Counted from the stretch's first letter, positions 21,592 through 34,354 are shown. The stretch is 64,000 nt of DNA from Multifurca ochricompacta (GCA_022496185.1 WTXG01000058.1:1-64000); one strand, 5' to 3'. Program-made: numbers and translations. The notes: generated by a model not told the origin, from the sequence alone.

Positions 21592-22837
21592 GTGTTGTTG
21601 ATGATTATTTGGTGTATGTTTAACTTATTTAACATTGTCACATGACTGTCAATGCATTTGCATGACCACCAGATACCGGTTTTGTCATCTCACATGTTGG
21701 CCACAAAACCATTCCAATGATAATGCCTCACAAAACATTTTATATATCATGAACCACTGACTCAATTGACATCAGTATAGGCTTTAATTGAAGCTTAGAT
21801 GCTACACTATCATCTACTAATTTCTACTAATTTTGGAAATTATTCTCATTGTGTGGTAGGTCAATCTCTCCAGGATGGCCAAACATTGGAACAGTTTTGT
21901 GGGCTACTGTACTTGGTTGGAATCCCTCATCCCAAACTTCTCAATAATAGATAAAATGTAGGCTGCTTGGTCAATCTCCAGTGTCTTATTAGGATGATCT
22001 CTGGTGATGTTAACTCCAAGATATGACTGGATTTCTCCCAAGTCAGTCATCTCGTATCGATTAGATAGAGCTGACTTCAGCCATGTTATCTTATCATTGG
22101 AAGACCCAAGTATAGTAATGTCATCTACGTAGAGAATGACGTAAAGTGAATCATCCCCCTCCTTTTGATGAAACATGTATACTCCTGCATCAGAGTATGT
22201 CCGAGTGAAGCCCAGTTCATTAAGAACTGCATGAAATTGTAGATTCCATGCTCGGGAAGCTTGTTTGAGGCCATATAGTGCTTTTTGCAGCCTACAAACT
22301 TTGGACTCCTGACCAGTAATGATGAAACCAACTGGTTGCTCCATATAAATTTCTTCATCCAGATCGCCATGAAGGAATGCCGATTTGACATCCATCTGGT
22401 GGATTTCCCAATCCTCTAGCATAGCTAGCGCTAGTAATAATCTGAGTGATTCAAATCTGGCGACTGGAGAGAATGTTTCGTCGAAGTCCACCCCTTCTAC
22501 TTGGGTGAAACCTTTTGCCACAAGCCTAGCATGAAACTGTCCATCTGGTTTCAGCTTAAAAACCCATTTTGACTTGACAGCCTTTCTTCCCTTAGGAAGA
22601 TCCTCAAGGTGCCACACATTAAGTTTATCTAAGGCATCTATTTCATATCTACATGCCTCAAGCCATTCACTGGCATTGTCAGACTGCATTGCCTCCTGAA
22701 AAGTCAGGGGGTCTCTATAAGAGACACCTGCGGCATTTAGCAATTCCATATGCCCAAGTCTGGAAGAACCCTGCACGAACTCAGCATTATCCTCATTGTA
22801 AAAACGAGGGTTCATGCGACGTGAACGTTTGGGACGG

Positions 22838-23423
22838 TGTTACAATTTTTACCCTCCCTCCCTGTCTTCTTCACCCTCCCTAACAACAACCCTTCTTTAC
22901 CGCCCACTCTACACTTCCTGATCACGTCCCCGTCCTGGGATCCTTCACGTGCCTTACTTCCATCCCCGTGACTCGCTTTGTATTTGTTGACGGACTATGT
23001 ACCTATGTTTGCCCCTCTTATCTCATTATCTCTTTATCTTTAAGACCGGACACTTACTTAGTACCCTATCAGAAGCCAGGCTTTACGCCCTCTGCTTCCG
23101 TATATTCGGGCCCACCTGACTCATACTCCTTATCTCGTAGACGCCCACTCGATTACGTATATAAGTCCACTGTAGCTACCTTGTAGACCTCAGACTCGAC
23201 TTATTGAATACATCGGTGCTTGTCTTCTGGACATCCCTTTGAAGGCCTTGACTCGATCGTCTCAGTACTTCTGGTACTCTCCGCTCAACAGTGTCTTAGA
23301 GAACAGCCTCTTTGACCCTGACTCCTCCCGCTTAAACTCCAAGAGGTCTTATTGATCTCTTATCTGATCACGAACGAACGCTGTCACACAAGTTGTGTGG
23401 AACGTCCCGCACCGGGCGTAACA
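22838..23423 (+). repeat. Gypsy solo LTR in copia-1 pol
   Basis: TGTTAC start, CGTAACA end, flanked by GACGG (22833-22837 and 23424-23428). It contains the TATA box and AGACTCGACTT. Removing it with one GACGG rejoins the copia-1 frame (DTAR then PKRSRRMNPRF). Confidence 0.93.
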
Positions 23424-26121
23424 GACGGGCAGTATCAAGATCTAAATCTTCCTGCACAGCCCTGTCACGTTGTTGAGATCGTGGACTTTCCCTAGTAAAA
23501 ACTGGTTGGGAAATCTTGCCAACATTCTTCTTAGACTGTCTTTTGGCACGGGTTCTCTGGGGGAGTTCAGAGGGTTCCATAATTTGGGATGGTGGTGTCT
23601 GATAGATTGTCTGATTGTGTGTGTCAAGCTCGTTTTTGGGTGTGGTAGGCTCAGGATTTATTTGAGGAGGTTCCACTTCCTCCTGTTCCTCAACCTCGGC
23701 ATCCTTGTCTTCAGGAGCCTGAGGAACTGTGGCTATTACTGGTTGAGGCTGGACAGGCCTCTCTGATTCTAACACAAAAGGCGTAACTTTTTCCTTTTGC
23801 TTTCCCTTGCTGTCCTTTGCAAGGTTGGATGGGAAGGATCCTTCATCAAATGTCACATCTCTTGACAATACAAAGGATCGAGTATGCATATCCCAAAGAA
23901 GATATCCTTTGGAGTGGGGTGCATACCCGACAAAGACTGTCTCCCTGGCTTTATGATCCAGTTTGTGTCTTTTATCCTCTGGGACAGTATAATAGGCTAA
24001 ACAGCCAAAAATTTTAAAGTATGAGACATCTGGAATGTCCCCATCCAGAAGCTCAAGCAGTGTCCTCCACTTATTAGAATGGATTGGTGTTCTATTGTAT
24101 ATGTGACAGGCTGTTCGCACTGCACATTCCCAGAAACCAAGGGAAAGACCAGCATGATGCAGCATACTGGTGGCCTTTTCCATGATGGTTCTATTGAACC
24201 TTTCAGCCCTTCCATTCTGTTGTGGGGAGTATGGCATTGTCAATTTATGCTCTATGCCAGCCTGCTCAAGTATTGACTTCAGCTCCCTATTGACAAATTC
24301 GCCACCTCGGTCTGTGTGTAAGGTCTTTATTTTCTTGTCTGTTTTATTTTCCAAGAATGCCTTAATATTACAGAAGACCAATGTGAAATCACTTTTCGCT
24401 TTCATAGCAACAACTAGAGCTGTCCTGCTAAAGTCGTCTATGAAAGTGGCGAAGTATAGGTTCCCTTGAATTGAAGTACATTGCAAAGGACTGACTAGGT
24501 CACTATGAATGACTTCCAAGGGTGCTGAAGCTCTCTTTTGAGAGGGAGGGAATGGAAGACAGTGTGATTTTCCCATTTCACAGCCATAACATGGCTTGTC
24601 TTCCACTTGGCTATCATCAATACTAAGGCCTTTTACTGCCTTAGGAGCATGTCTTTTGAGGGCCTCTTTTGACATATGACCCATGCACAAATGCCAGGTA
24701 TCAAGGCTACTTGATGCAGATTTGTGGGAAGCAGTATTAAGATTCTGCATAGTTTTCCCAAAGACCCAGTAGAGTCCCATAGCCTTGATACCTTCCGCTA
24801 TTATTGTATTATTGTACTTTATTTTGACCTCAGATGGTGAAAATTCCACTGAGCCACCCTTGTCTGTGATGCAGCTTGTCGACAGTATTCTCTCACTGCC
24901 AGGCATGTAAAAGACATTATTTAACTCTAACTCATAATTATTACGAGTTTTGAGTATGACTTTGCCTGTTCCTTCGACTTGGACTACGGAGCCATCACCA
25001 ATTGTCACCTGATGTCCCTTGTGTGGGAAATACTCAGAGAAATCGTCTAAGTATGGTGTAAAGTGAGTGGTGGCTCCACTGTCCATCATCCAAGGATTGC
25101 TGCCATCATCGACTTCTTGTGTATGTTCGGTCATCATATAAAGTGAAATATGAGGTGTCTCATGCACCTCCTGTATTCTGCCACTACCATTAACTATGGT
25201 AGCTACTTGTGTGGAGTTATTATGTACACTGGGGCCTTGCCCCTTCCTCTTGTTGCCCTTTTTGCCTGCATCAGCATTGGCTCTGTCCTGTTTCCTTTGC
25301 CGACATTCATTAGCCTTGTGGCCCGGCTTCTGGCAATAGAAGCAGGTGACATCATTGGATGATGATGCACCTGCAGGAGGTGGCGTGAAAGATACTTGTT
25401 TTTTGTTTTTATTTTTGTTGACATGGGCTGCCTTGTTAAGGGCAGCCCCAACACCACTTTCTGCGGGGCCGGCTAGTCGGCTTTCCTCATTTAGGAACCT
25501 TTGTACAAGGTCCTGAGGGGAAAGGCGGTCAGGGGGACCTGATGCCAGGATGGAGCCAGCAATGGCGGAGTAGGATGGAGGTAGGGATTGGAGCAAAATG
25601 AAGCTCATCTGGAGATCAGAGATCTCCATCCCATTTTCCTTGAGGGTACTCCTCACATCCAACACATGCTGCAACTGGGGTCTGAATTGTTTACCCTCCT
25701 CCAAGTGGAAGGAGGACACAGAACACCACAAGTTGTAGGTGGCCATGCTTCCTACTGAGCCATAGAGCAATTCCAAATGCTCATACTTGGCATTGACAGA
25801 AGGATAAGTTCTGTCAGAGGCAATTTGGGAGTATGTTTCTGGCGATGTGACCATCACCAGAACTCCCATGAGGACTTCCTCAACTCTATTCCACTCCAAG
25901 TACATCGGCTCCGACCAAAGTGTGAAGTGCTTGGCGTAGTCCTCATCCTTCTCGCCATCTTCTGGCTTGGGCAGATTCAGGAACTCAGGGGCATCATGCA
26001 TGATGTGCCTCTTCATCCCATTGATCCTCAGCAGGGCAGTGAAGGACACCAACCACTGCTGCCAATTCGAGCCATCAAGCTTGTCAAACTTGAAGGTGGG
26101 AGGGAAGATGATGGAAGACAT

Positions 26122-27052
26122 TTGAGATGATTAAAAAGATTTGATCCTGGTTCCAAGGAGCAGTTAGAACCAGTTGTCCAGGTCTCATTTAAGAGGGCCC
26201 GTCCATTCTGTGGCGCTATGCTTCAGAACTTAAGAAAGTCCTGCCTCTAATGTGTGACTTCTAAGTAGTATAGTAGGCTGTCTAGCGCCATCTACAACAA
26301 GTCCTAAGCCCACATCAGGGGGACATTGTGTAAATAGATGGGGAGTCATGTCATGGAGGAGCCAACCGCAAGTTCCACTAGAGACAAAGGGTATAAAGCC
26401 CTTCCTCTAGTGCTGGTGGTGGAGTCCATGATTAAGCCCTAGATGATTGGGGCCATGACTATAGTAGACTATCAGATCTCCTCTGGTTGGGGCGGACCCC
26501 CAATAAAAGCAGCGGGTACTTCTGCCCAGAGACAAGACCCTCTAGCTACTGTGTATCTACTATAGTAGTTCAAGCCTACTTGTATCAAGCCCAAGCGTCA
26601 TGGGAGTGACTACCCATGCCTTGTTCTAGACCCTAAACTCTACCTGCAGGTCGCTAAACCTGGCTTACGGATCGAGCCAAGCATTGACTGAACCTATAGC
26701 CCCAAGCCTTCTGGGCAAGTGGCCTACTAAGACTATGGATGGGACGAAAACCCAGCTATAACTAAGAATACTATTTACTTAGAGCGCACATGAGGAACTT
26801 AAGGTGTTTCACCCACTTAGGGTCCCTCATCACCTCTTGCAAGAATCCCCTGAGGGACTAGCCAGACAGATCAAGGTGGGTACATAAAGCACACCACCTT
26901 GTGGACAGTTAAGGGCAAAGGGGAGGAATTCAAAGCTCACAAGAAAGACTGATTGGGAAAGGTGTCTTGAAGCTTGGTGAGCTTGAAGAAAGTTTGGTTG
27001 GACTGATCAAAAGAAGTGACAGATCAGTAAAGCATGCCCAGGGCCCATAACC
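26122..27052 (-). other. Long 5' leader of copia-1 with tRNA primer site
   Basis: About 930 nt of untranslated sequence lie between the 5' LTR and gag. Immediately inside the LTR is GGTTATGGGCCC (27041-27052, minus strand), complementary to the anticodon-loop region of the eukaryotic initiator methionine tRNA, as in Drosophila copia. Conserved blocks are shared with the copia-2 leader, including a CATGGGAGTGACTACCCATG hairpin (about 26598-26618). Confidence 0.75.
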
Positions 27053-27560
27053 TGTGAAACAGGCATGAGGCGCAGCATACTGACTGTAGGGAAGTTAGCG
27101 GGTTAGGCTAGAAAGACAAGTTATACTTCAGAGGTGAAGAGAACTCTATTATACTATACTACACACCTAGAAAGACAAGTTATCTACAGGAGACTGTTAG
27201 TCAAAGGTAAGGTAGTAAGTAAGAGAGATAGGACTTACACTTCAGAGGTGAAGAGAACTCTGAAGTGTAAGAGACAAAACAGACACCCTTATATACTATC
27301 CAAGGGATGGTCTGTGCACTGGGAATAAGTCCACAAGTGCCGGACAAGGTCCAAACAACAAACATGAGGGAGAAAGGCCATTGGCCACTACAGAAATCAC
27401 ATGCTACATGGTGTATCAGTCAGCTACTGTGGAATGTGAGAAAGAAAGTAATAATGATAATGTCAACTGTCCGAAACTCCGGTATCTAATCTAATCTACA
27501 AAGTAGCTAATCTAATCACCTGATGCCTGAAGCATCACCGAACATCTCCTGTGTTCAACA
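27053..27560 (-). repeat. 5' LTR of copia-1, intact
   Basis: 508 bp, TGTTGAACACAG to CCTGTTTCACA in element orientation. It serves as reference for the copia remnants at 5325, 7602, 17369 and 18994. It has a TATA box near 27290 and, after it, an inverted repeat ACTTCAGAG/CTCTGAAGT that recurs about 100 nt on. Confidence 0.92.
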
Positions 27561-27715
27561 TGAATGACACAAGACGATGAGCTGCAGCAAGGCAAGGCAG
27601 GTGGGTGGTAAAAATATGATGATCCCATTCTTCATCCATCCTTCCAGTATCATGATTTACGAGGTCTCCTCCATTCTCCGAATCATAGAATCATAATAAG
27701 AATCACCACCCATGT
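27561..27715. other. Short unassigned stretch between LTRs
   Basis: Non-coding sequence between the copia-1 5' LTR and a gypsy solo LTR. Nothing recognisable is seen in it. Confidence 0.4.
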
Positions 27716-28293
27716 TGTTACGTCTGGTGCGGGACGTTCCACATGACTTGTGTGACAGCTCGATTTACAGGTTCAGATAGGAAGTCAATAGGACTTCCTG
27801 GAGTCTGGGTGAGGTGAGTCAAAGTCCAAAGGGCTGCCCCTTGAGACAATGTTAAGTGGAAAGTGCCAAAAGCACTGAGACAAACAAGTCAGAGTTCCAA
27901 AGGGGACATCCGGAAGACAAGCACCGATGTATTCAATAAGTCGAGTCTGAGGTCTACAAGGTAGATACAGCAGACTTATATACATAAGTAAATGGGCGTC
28001 TATGTGATAAGGGACTGGGATCAGGTGGGCCCAAATATACGGAAGTGGAGGGCATAAAGCCTAGCTTCTGATAGGGTATTAAGTAAGTGTCCGGTCGTAA
28101 AGATAACGAGATAAGAGAGCAAACATAAGTACATAGTCAGTCAACAGATACAAAGCAAGTCACAGGGATGGAAGCAAGGCACGTGAGGGATCCCAGGACG
28201 GGGATGTGATCTGGAAGTGTAAAGTAGGTGGTAAAGAAGGGTCGTCGTTTGGGAGAGTGAAGAAGATAGGGAGAGAGGGTGAGAATTGTAACA
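27716..28293 (-). repeat. Gypsy solo LTR
   Basis: TGTTACGTCTGG start and ATTGTAACA end on the plus strand, flanked by CATGT (27711-27715 and 28294-28298). It belongs to the same family as the gypsy-A to D LTRs, minus orientation judged by the position of the TATA box and self-primer. Confidence 0.92.
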
Positions 28294-28303
28294 CATGTCT
28301 ATA

Positions 28304-28396
28304 TGTCACATGACTTTGATTTGTAATGATTTTTTGTTGATCAACAATAACTTCCTTTTTAAAATAAATATTATTACAAATCACAGTTGTGTGACA
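28304..28396. repeat. 93-bp inverted-repeat element
   Basis: TGTCACATGACTTTGATTTG at the left pairs with the right end (CAAATCACAGTTGTGTGACA) with few mismatches, leaving an AT-rich centre. It resembles a tiny MITE, but no target duplication is evident. Confidence 0.5.
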
Positions 28397-28671
28397 AGAC
28401 TACCACTTTAGGGATTTTTTTTTTTTTTTTTTTGGATCGAGTTTATTGACGCACTTGCAGGACGATGCCCAATTGCGCAGCTACATCAGGGTACAATGTA
28501 ACTATTAAGTACTACGGACATGAGGGAAAGTCGGCAGGGACATGGTGAAAAACCCCAAAGGAAAAATTTGAAGTATATGTGTAAAGTAGAGAGGCCATCC
28601 GAAAACAGAGACCATTCAAGAACCCAGAAAAGAATGAACTAACCTAAGTCCCAGTCCGCCGAAACACAAAC

Positions 28672-31600
28672 TCAGTCGGGCTCGCGAGGCCGGCGTGAGG
28701 AGATGGGCTTGAAGAAAGCCCACATCTCTTGCAGAAACTCCAGTAAATGGCCAACAACCCCACGCTGGTTGAAAATCTGGGGGATGGTGAGATCATCCAG
28801 ATCTTGAGGGGTAAGCATCCATGTTGCCCGCGCTTGGGCATACAAGGGGCATTCAACCAGGACATGGATAAAGGTTGCCAGGGTGGTAGAGTCACAGGGG
28901 CAGGTGCGGGCGGAGACAGGCTGGGTTGGGAAGAACCGCTCGTGGTACTCTGCAGTAAACGCATGGCCAGTAGCAAGGCGCATGGCTGTTGAGCATGTGT
29001 GTCGGGTGAAAGGCACATCACGCTTCTTTGTAGCTGCAGTCCAAAGGGGGTGGTTGGAGCCATCTGGGGGCTGAGAAATAGAGAGGGAGTAGGCACGGAA
29101 GTCAGAGCCAGCAGAGTCAGGGTCAGAAGGAGAGGAGAGGGCACAGGCATGGAGCCATTCCTCACGCCAGTTGTCATAGGCACGGAGGCAGGAGAGAGCC
29201 CACCACTGGAGTGGGGAGGGCTTCTGCTCCATATTGCCGAGTGGAGTGTGGATGCAGGCATGGGTGGCCACCTTGGCAGAGACAGTTGAGGCCCGGTACA
29301 AGGCACCCCCTGGGACCCACATGAAGGTAAGGGAGGTGTCAGGAAAGGAGGAAAGGAAGTCAGCCAATGAGCGATGGAAAAGAATGAAATCACCAGTGAA
29401 CTTGCAGGGGTCCTGCGAGCGTAAGCCAAGTAGGGCAGCTGATGAGGACGATGTGAGCACAAGACGGTCAGGAACAGGGGACCCACGCAGGAAGCTACAC
29501 AGCCAACTGAGGGCATGTGCCAAACCGAACAGCTCCACCTCGCTCTGTGACACATTGGTGCCACGGCACCATTCCATTGTCCATTCCCCCCGGCAGTCCA
29601 TGAGTGTGGCTGCAGCTGCACCCACCTTCTTGTTGTCAGCCTGGCCTTCATGTGCAAGGCAAACACTGACGTGAGCCAATGCAACAGAGGAGTGGGGGAC
29701 CCAGATGAGGGCTGCCAGTTCGTCTTTACGAGTCTGTTGGTGGGTAGTGCCCACCAGGGTAATGCGGTCACCCCAGTCAGGGAGGTCCCATGGCTGGAAG
29801 GCAAGGATGTCTGCAGGGCAGGACAGTGGGGGTGTGCGGGCAGCGAGCATGCGCAGGGGGGTTGGGTGGACCAGGGTGCGGCAGGAGCGCAGTCTGGAGG
29901 AGGGGGCCCAGAGCGAGTTGTCATGGGATGCATGGAGGCGCAGGGACAGCTGGGAGTGGGCAGGGAGCATGGCGTACTGTAAGGAGGTAGTGTCGGCAAG
30001 CTTGGCAACATAGTGCTTCATTGGAAGGAGCCACACGAGTTTGTGGAGTGGTTGGCGAGGGGCAGTATGAAAGGACCCTGAGATTGTCTTGACCATAATG
30101 TTGGCAACACCTTGGAGCAATTTGATGAGGCCAGTGGCCTGGTGGGAGTGGACCCAAAGCTGGGAGCCATAGGTCAGTACAGGTAGGCAAATGGCATTAA
30201 GGATCAAACGCCAGTTGGCCATGGAAAGGCCCCGTTCAGTGTTGCCCAGGACACAGAGGCCACGCAGGGAAGCTCGTGCACGTCGGCACATGATTTGTGT
30301 ATGGGGGCACCAGGACAGGTTCTTAGTGAAAAAAAAAACCAAGATAGCGCACCTGGGCCCCAGCCACCACATAATAGTATGTGGAGTGTGATGGCTGGGG
30401 CAAGAAAATGCCTGCAGGGGGTAAGTTGTGCTTACGTGCGCAGGAGAAAAAGAGGGTCTCTGACTTGGCAGGGTCAATTGACATGCCTGCACGGGCAAGC
30501 CAGTCAACTGCCACCTTGTAGTGGGAGCAGAGGGAGGAGGTGACTGCATCCCAGGTGGTTCCCCAAGCAAAGAGGAGGCTGTCGTCAACATACATCAAAA
30601 GCCGGCAGCCTGTCCAAGAGGAAGCCAAAGCAAGAAGTGGAGCACAGTATAGGGTGGCCAGCACTGGGGAGAGGGGAGAGCCCTGGGGTGTCCCAATGGA
30701 AACAGGGTGGGGAGATCCCACCTCCCTGTTGAACAAGAGGGAGGCGGAGCGGCCCAAAAGGAAAGAGAGGACCCAAGAGGCAAGGGAGGGGTCATGGCCC
30801 AGAAGACAAAGAACCGAGGCACAGCGGGCAGGGTGTACATGGTCAAAGAAGCCCGACACATCAAACAAAACAACCCCACAGACAAGGCTGCGGGACCAGG
30901 CTGTGGTGACATCATGCACAAGGGAGAGTGCAGAGTCAAGGCAACAGGAGTTAGAGCGAGCTCCAAATTGCACCGATGAGAGTGTGTGATGTTTGTCAAT
31001 ATCTGAAGTGAGTCGACGGGCAATCACCTTGTCCAGCAGCTTGCCTAAGGTCTCCAGCAGGGAGATAGGGCGGTGGGCCTTGGCCAGGGAGTAATCTGGG
31101 TGGTCAGGCTTAGGGAGCACCACCGTGAGGGCCTGCTTCCAAGGGGGAGGAACATGAGAGAGCCGCAAGGAGGCATTGAAGAGGTCAAGGACGAGGCAAT
31201 TGATCTCAGGCCAAGCCCACTTGAGGATGCGCCATGAGATCCGGGAGAGGCCAGGTGCAGAGGAGGAGGAAGTCTTGTGGAGGAGGTGGTCAATCTCATC
31301 CAGTGAGAAGGGGGGGAAGTCCTGAGGCGGGAGGGGGGCAGGGTCATCAGCAAAGGAGTCCGGGACGGAGCCAGCTTCAGAGCCAAAGAACTGAGCTACA
31401 AAGACGTCTTCAATGGCTGGGCGGTCCCAGAGCAGGGGGCCATCCAGACGCCGGATAGCAGGGATGTTCAAGACACGGCGTCCATGGCGCCACTTGGCCA
31501 CCTCCCAGACACCAGATTTTGCTATAGTATCATCAGCCCAAGCATGTTTGGCTGAGCGGATCTCCTTGCGGAGGGATGCCTGGGCAAGGCGCTTGGCATC

Positions 31601-32637
31601 AGGGTCATGCCGGGCAGAGCGGAGGGCAGTGACAGCTTGAGTGCAGGCAGGTCGCCACCAGCGTGACTGTTTTGCCTTAGGCGAGACCCGGGTTACTAGA
31701 TGATGGTCAGCAGCCAATGTCAGGGCAGCCATGAGGGCAGTAAGCTGAGAGTCCAGGTCAGGTGGTGACAGTAAAGGCCGCCGAGGAGGAAGTGTGGCAG
31801 ACAAGGTCTCAAGGAACTGAGTCAGTGTGTTGTCAGAGATGGCCATCAGATAGGCCACATGGTCAGGAGCTGGGGCAAGGTCAAGGAGCGAGTGACACCA
31901 AGAGAAGCAAACACCAGCATGATCAGAAGTGAGGCCTGCAGACCAGTCAATGGCAGGCGGGACAGGGTGTGGGAGGCTGTAAGGAGTGGGGATGTCCAGA
32001 CAAGGTCGAGAGTGCTGGAGCGAGTGTCCCCCTGGCCACAACAGGTGATGGCACCAGGGAGGGAGGCCAGGGTGAGGTCCTGGTCAGCCACCCAGTCCAA
32101 GAAGCGGCCTGCATGTGTGGAGACAGGGAGACCAGAGGGGGACCAGGAGGGGTGGTGAAGGTTAAAGTCCCCAAAGAGGACCCAGGGGACAGAGGGGGTG
32201 AGGTCAAGGCTGAGCAGTGCATCAAGTGCAGAGGGGTCTCATATGTCGTTGTAAAAAGAGAGGACGCGCAGAGTGTGTCCTGCAATGAGGAGGTCACCGA
32301 CCAATAAACAGGGGTGGGCAACAATGTCATGTCAAGCAACAAATGATGCAGCATAAGGAGTGTGTGGGGAGGATGGGAGAAACCTCTGCACATAAAGGAG
32401 GGTCTTGGCACGTTGGCCAAGTGAAAGGGCTGGGTAGAAGAACTGCCAAGCAGGATGGACCGGTGCACCAAAGGCATCCTGGCCATCTGAGGCAGTGTCT
32501 GAACGAGCGACATGAACAGTGCCAAACCAGGGCTCCTGTACAGCAATGATATGATCAGAAATGTTGGTATTCAGTACAGCATGAAGATTGGCATTGCTGC
32601 GTTGGATGTTGATACTCAAGATGGATGTATCACTCAT
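28672..32637 (-). pseudogene. LINE ORF2: AP endonuclease, RT, RNase H
   Basis: About 1320 codons. The N-terminal endonuclease shows SILSINIQRSNANLH, GDFNLHHPSW (near 32170) and SDHAGV (near 31915). The reverse transcriptase runs from about 31200 to 30400 (GTPQGSPLSPVL, LMYVDDSLLF). RNase H lies at about 29650-29450 (DCRGEWTMEW, SEVELFGL), and a C-terminal Cys/His cluster (CPCDSTTLATFIHVLVEC) follows near 28900. Lesions are few: TGA stops at 32332-32334 and 32239-32241, and a one-base shift in an A/T homopolymer near 30330. The ATG at 32635-32637 overlaps the ORF1 stop. Confidence 0.9.
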
Positions 32638-33780
32638 AGAAAGGGTCCTGGGAGCCTGTGGGTGGGTTGCCATGGAGGTTGTTCTCAGTGCGGCGGCAGA
32701 CTGCATCAAGGGCCTCATAGTTCTGAGCATTGTGAGGGATCCGGATCCAGAGGATTGTCATGTCACCTGTGCCACCAAGGAGGCGGTCCAGGAAATAGAG
32801 ATCAATGTCATGGACATGGTCAGTGCGGGCATCAACCACGTGGGTGAGGTGGTCAAAACCAAGATCATTGAGTTCAGAGCCATCAGCAATGAGGAGGGCC
32901 TCAGCCTGATGGGCGTGGGTGGGCAGGACGGGTGGTGGGAAGAGCCATGCTACAGATGTAGGGGTGACTGGCAGGGCTGCTGGAGTGGGAGGAGCAGGGG
33001 CAGAGGACGTACTTGGTGCCACTGGTGGGGCCAGTGGCTGTCGAACTTTCAATGTGGTCGTTCTTGTGTTTGGGTTGTGCACATGCTTTGGGCCAGCAAT
33101 CGTGAACCCATCTGCTGCCATCACTGCCTGCTGGGCCGTGGGGGGGTCCAGGGCAGGAGCAGCAGTAGTAGGGCCAGAGGGTGTTGCTGGTGCCACATGG
33201 GATTGTGTCGGGGCAGGGGTGGCACCCACCAGAGCTGGTAGGGCCAGGGCAGTACCTGCTGGATGATCTAAAAGAGGAGGGGGTGCAAAGGGGCCCCGCT
33301 TGGGGCAACGTACGGAGCGACAGTGATGGCCAAATTGGCCACAGAGCAGGCACTTATATTTGCAGTTGCAGACCCCCACAACAGCATGGGCACCCTGGCA
33401 ATGGAGGGCATGCTCATTGAAGGGGTGGGTGCCACCACATTTGTAGCACTTTGGCTTGGACAGTGGTTGGGTGCACTTAAGCTTACCAGTGGCATGATTG
33501 CACTGCATAGCATGGTGGCCAAGCAGGTGGCAATGACTGCACTGAAGAAGGGTAGGGGACTCACCACAGTGAACAAGCTTCCCAGCACAGCCAAACATAT
33601 AGATGGGTGTGCGCAGAAGGGTGGCAATGTCTGCTGGTGAGAAGCCATGGACAGCAAAGACAATGGTGGAGCGTGGGGAAGTAATGTGGGCAGGGTCAGT
33701 CTGCCAGCGGGGAGGGGAAGGGAAGAGGGCCCTTGTAAAGGGGCTGTTCCAATGGAGCTCACTCCAGAGGACATCATTGG
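32630..33780 (-). pseudogene. LINE ORF1, C-terminal part with zinc knuckles
   Basis: The RNA-binding half of ORF1, from DVLWSELHWNSPF (33775) to the stop at 32630. Three Cys/His clusters occur near residues 60-140 of this part: CSHCHLLGHHAMQC (a perfect CCHC knuckle), CYKCGGTHPFNEHALHC and CLLCGQFGHHCRSVRC. A proline/alanine/threonine-rich stretch and a well-conserved C-terminus (LDRLLGGTGDMTILWIRIPH) follow. Upstream it continues exactly at 41852 across gypsy-C (VVFPN joined to DVLW). Confidence 0.88.
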
Positions 33781-34354
33781 TGTTATGTCTGGTGTGAGAC
33801 GTTCCGCACAACTTGTGCGACAGCTTGTGTACGTTTGTTCAGATAAGAGGTCAATAGGATCTCTTGGAGCTTTGAATGGATGAGTCAAAGTCAAAGGGGC
33901 TGCTCCCTAGTGACAATGTTAAGCAGGAAGTGCCAAAAGCACTGAGACGATTGAGTCAAAGGGTTCAAAGGGAAGTCCAGAAGACAAACACCGATGTATT
34001 CAATAAGTCGAGTCTGAAGTCTACAATGTAGTTACAGTGGACTTATATACGTAATCGAATGGGCATCTATAGATAAGATAATGGAGTCAAGTGGGCCCAA
34101 ATATACGGAAGCGGACGGCGTAAAGTTGAGCTTCTGATAGGGAATTAAGTAAGTGTCCGGTCGTAAAGATAAGAGATAAGAGCCCAAACACAAGTACAGT
34201 AACATAAACAGAGGCAAAGGCGATCACGGGGAAGGGAGCAGGGCACGTGAAGGATCCCACGATGGAGACGTGATCTGATAGTGTAAAGTAGGCAGCAAGG
34301 AGGGGTTGTCGTTAGGTAGGAGGAAGAAAAGAGGAAGAGACGGGGTTCGTAACA
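33781..34354 (-). repeat. 3' LTR of gypsy-C
   Basis: 574 bp, TGTTATG to CGTAACA on the plus strand. Its differences from the 5' LTR copy all fall at CpG positions. A purine-rich tract (AGAAGAGGGGG, minus strand) adjoins it at about 34360. Confidence 0.95.

Larger units (their letters stand above)
20300..21909. mobile_element. Palindromic Tc1 element 2 (695-bp arms, 220-nt loop)
   Basis: Flanked by TA (20298-20299 and 21910-21911) inside the copia-1 RT region. The ends read CAGTAGCCCACAAAACTGTT and its complement. The arms 20300-20994 and 21215-21909 are equal in length and differ by only a few bases, mostly transitions. Each arm starts with a unit of about 210 bp closed by an inner inverted terminal repeat (near 20513) and then the transposase N-terminal half. 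The loop (20995-21214) is itself another such 210-bp unit (CAGTAACCCACAAAACC to GGTTTTGTGG). Confidence 0.92.
19558..26121 (-). pseudogene. Copia-1 Gag-Pol polyprotein, interrupted
   Basis: Without its inserts this would be one frame of about 1455 codons. The 917-aa upstream piece (23368-26121) holds gag, one CCHC knuckle (CFYCQKPGHKANEC), the protease motif DSGATTHF, and integrase with HTDRGGEF and the conserved glutamate in QQNGRAERFNRT. A gypsy solo LTR at 22838-23423 cuts it between integrase and reverse transcriptase. RT follows (21912-22815, YVDDITILGSS), then the Tc1 insertion, then RNase H (19558-20299). A one-base deletion near 20024 shifts the RNase H frame. The start is ATG at 26121. 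The two insertions prevent full-length protein. Confidence 0.92.
17369..27560 (-). mobile_element. Ty1/copia element 1 (copia-1)
   Basis: Minus-strand copia retrotransposon. The 5' LTR is 27053-27560. The 3' LTR survives as 17369-17435 and 18994-19272, split by a non-autonomous hAT element and lacking its outer part. One long gag-pol frame lies between. Its internal region was later hit by a palindromic Tc1 element (20300-21909) and a gypsy insertion reduced to a solo LTR (22838-23423). A polypurine tract TGGAGGGA adjoins the 3' LTR at 19273-19280. Confidence 0.93.

Noticed and set aside
29234..33883. Many long plus-strand ORFs at 28.7-33.9 kb
   Set aside because: They are shadows of the GC-rich minus-strand LINE ORFs; only the minus frames show endonuclease, RT, RNase H and zinc-knuckle motifs.
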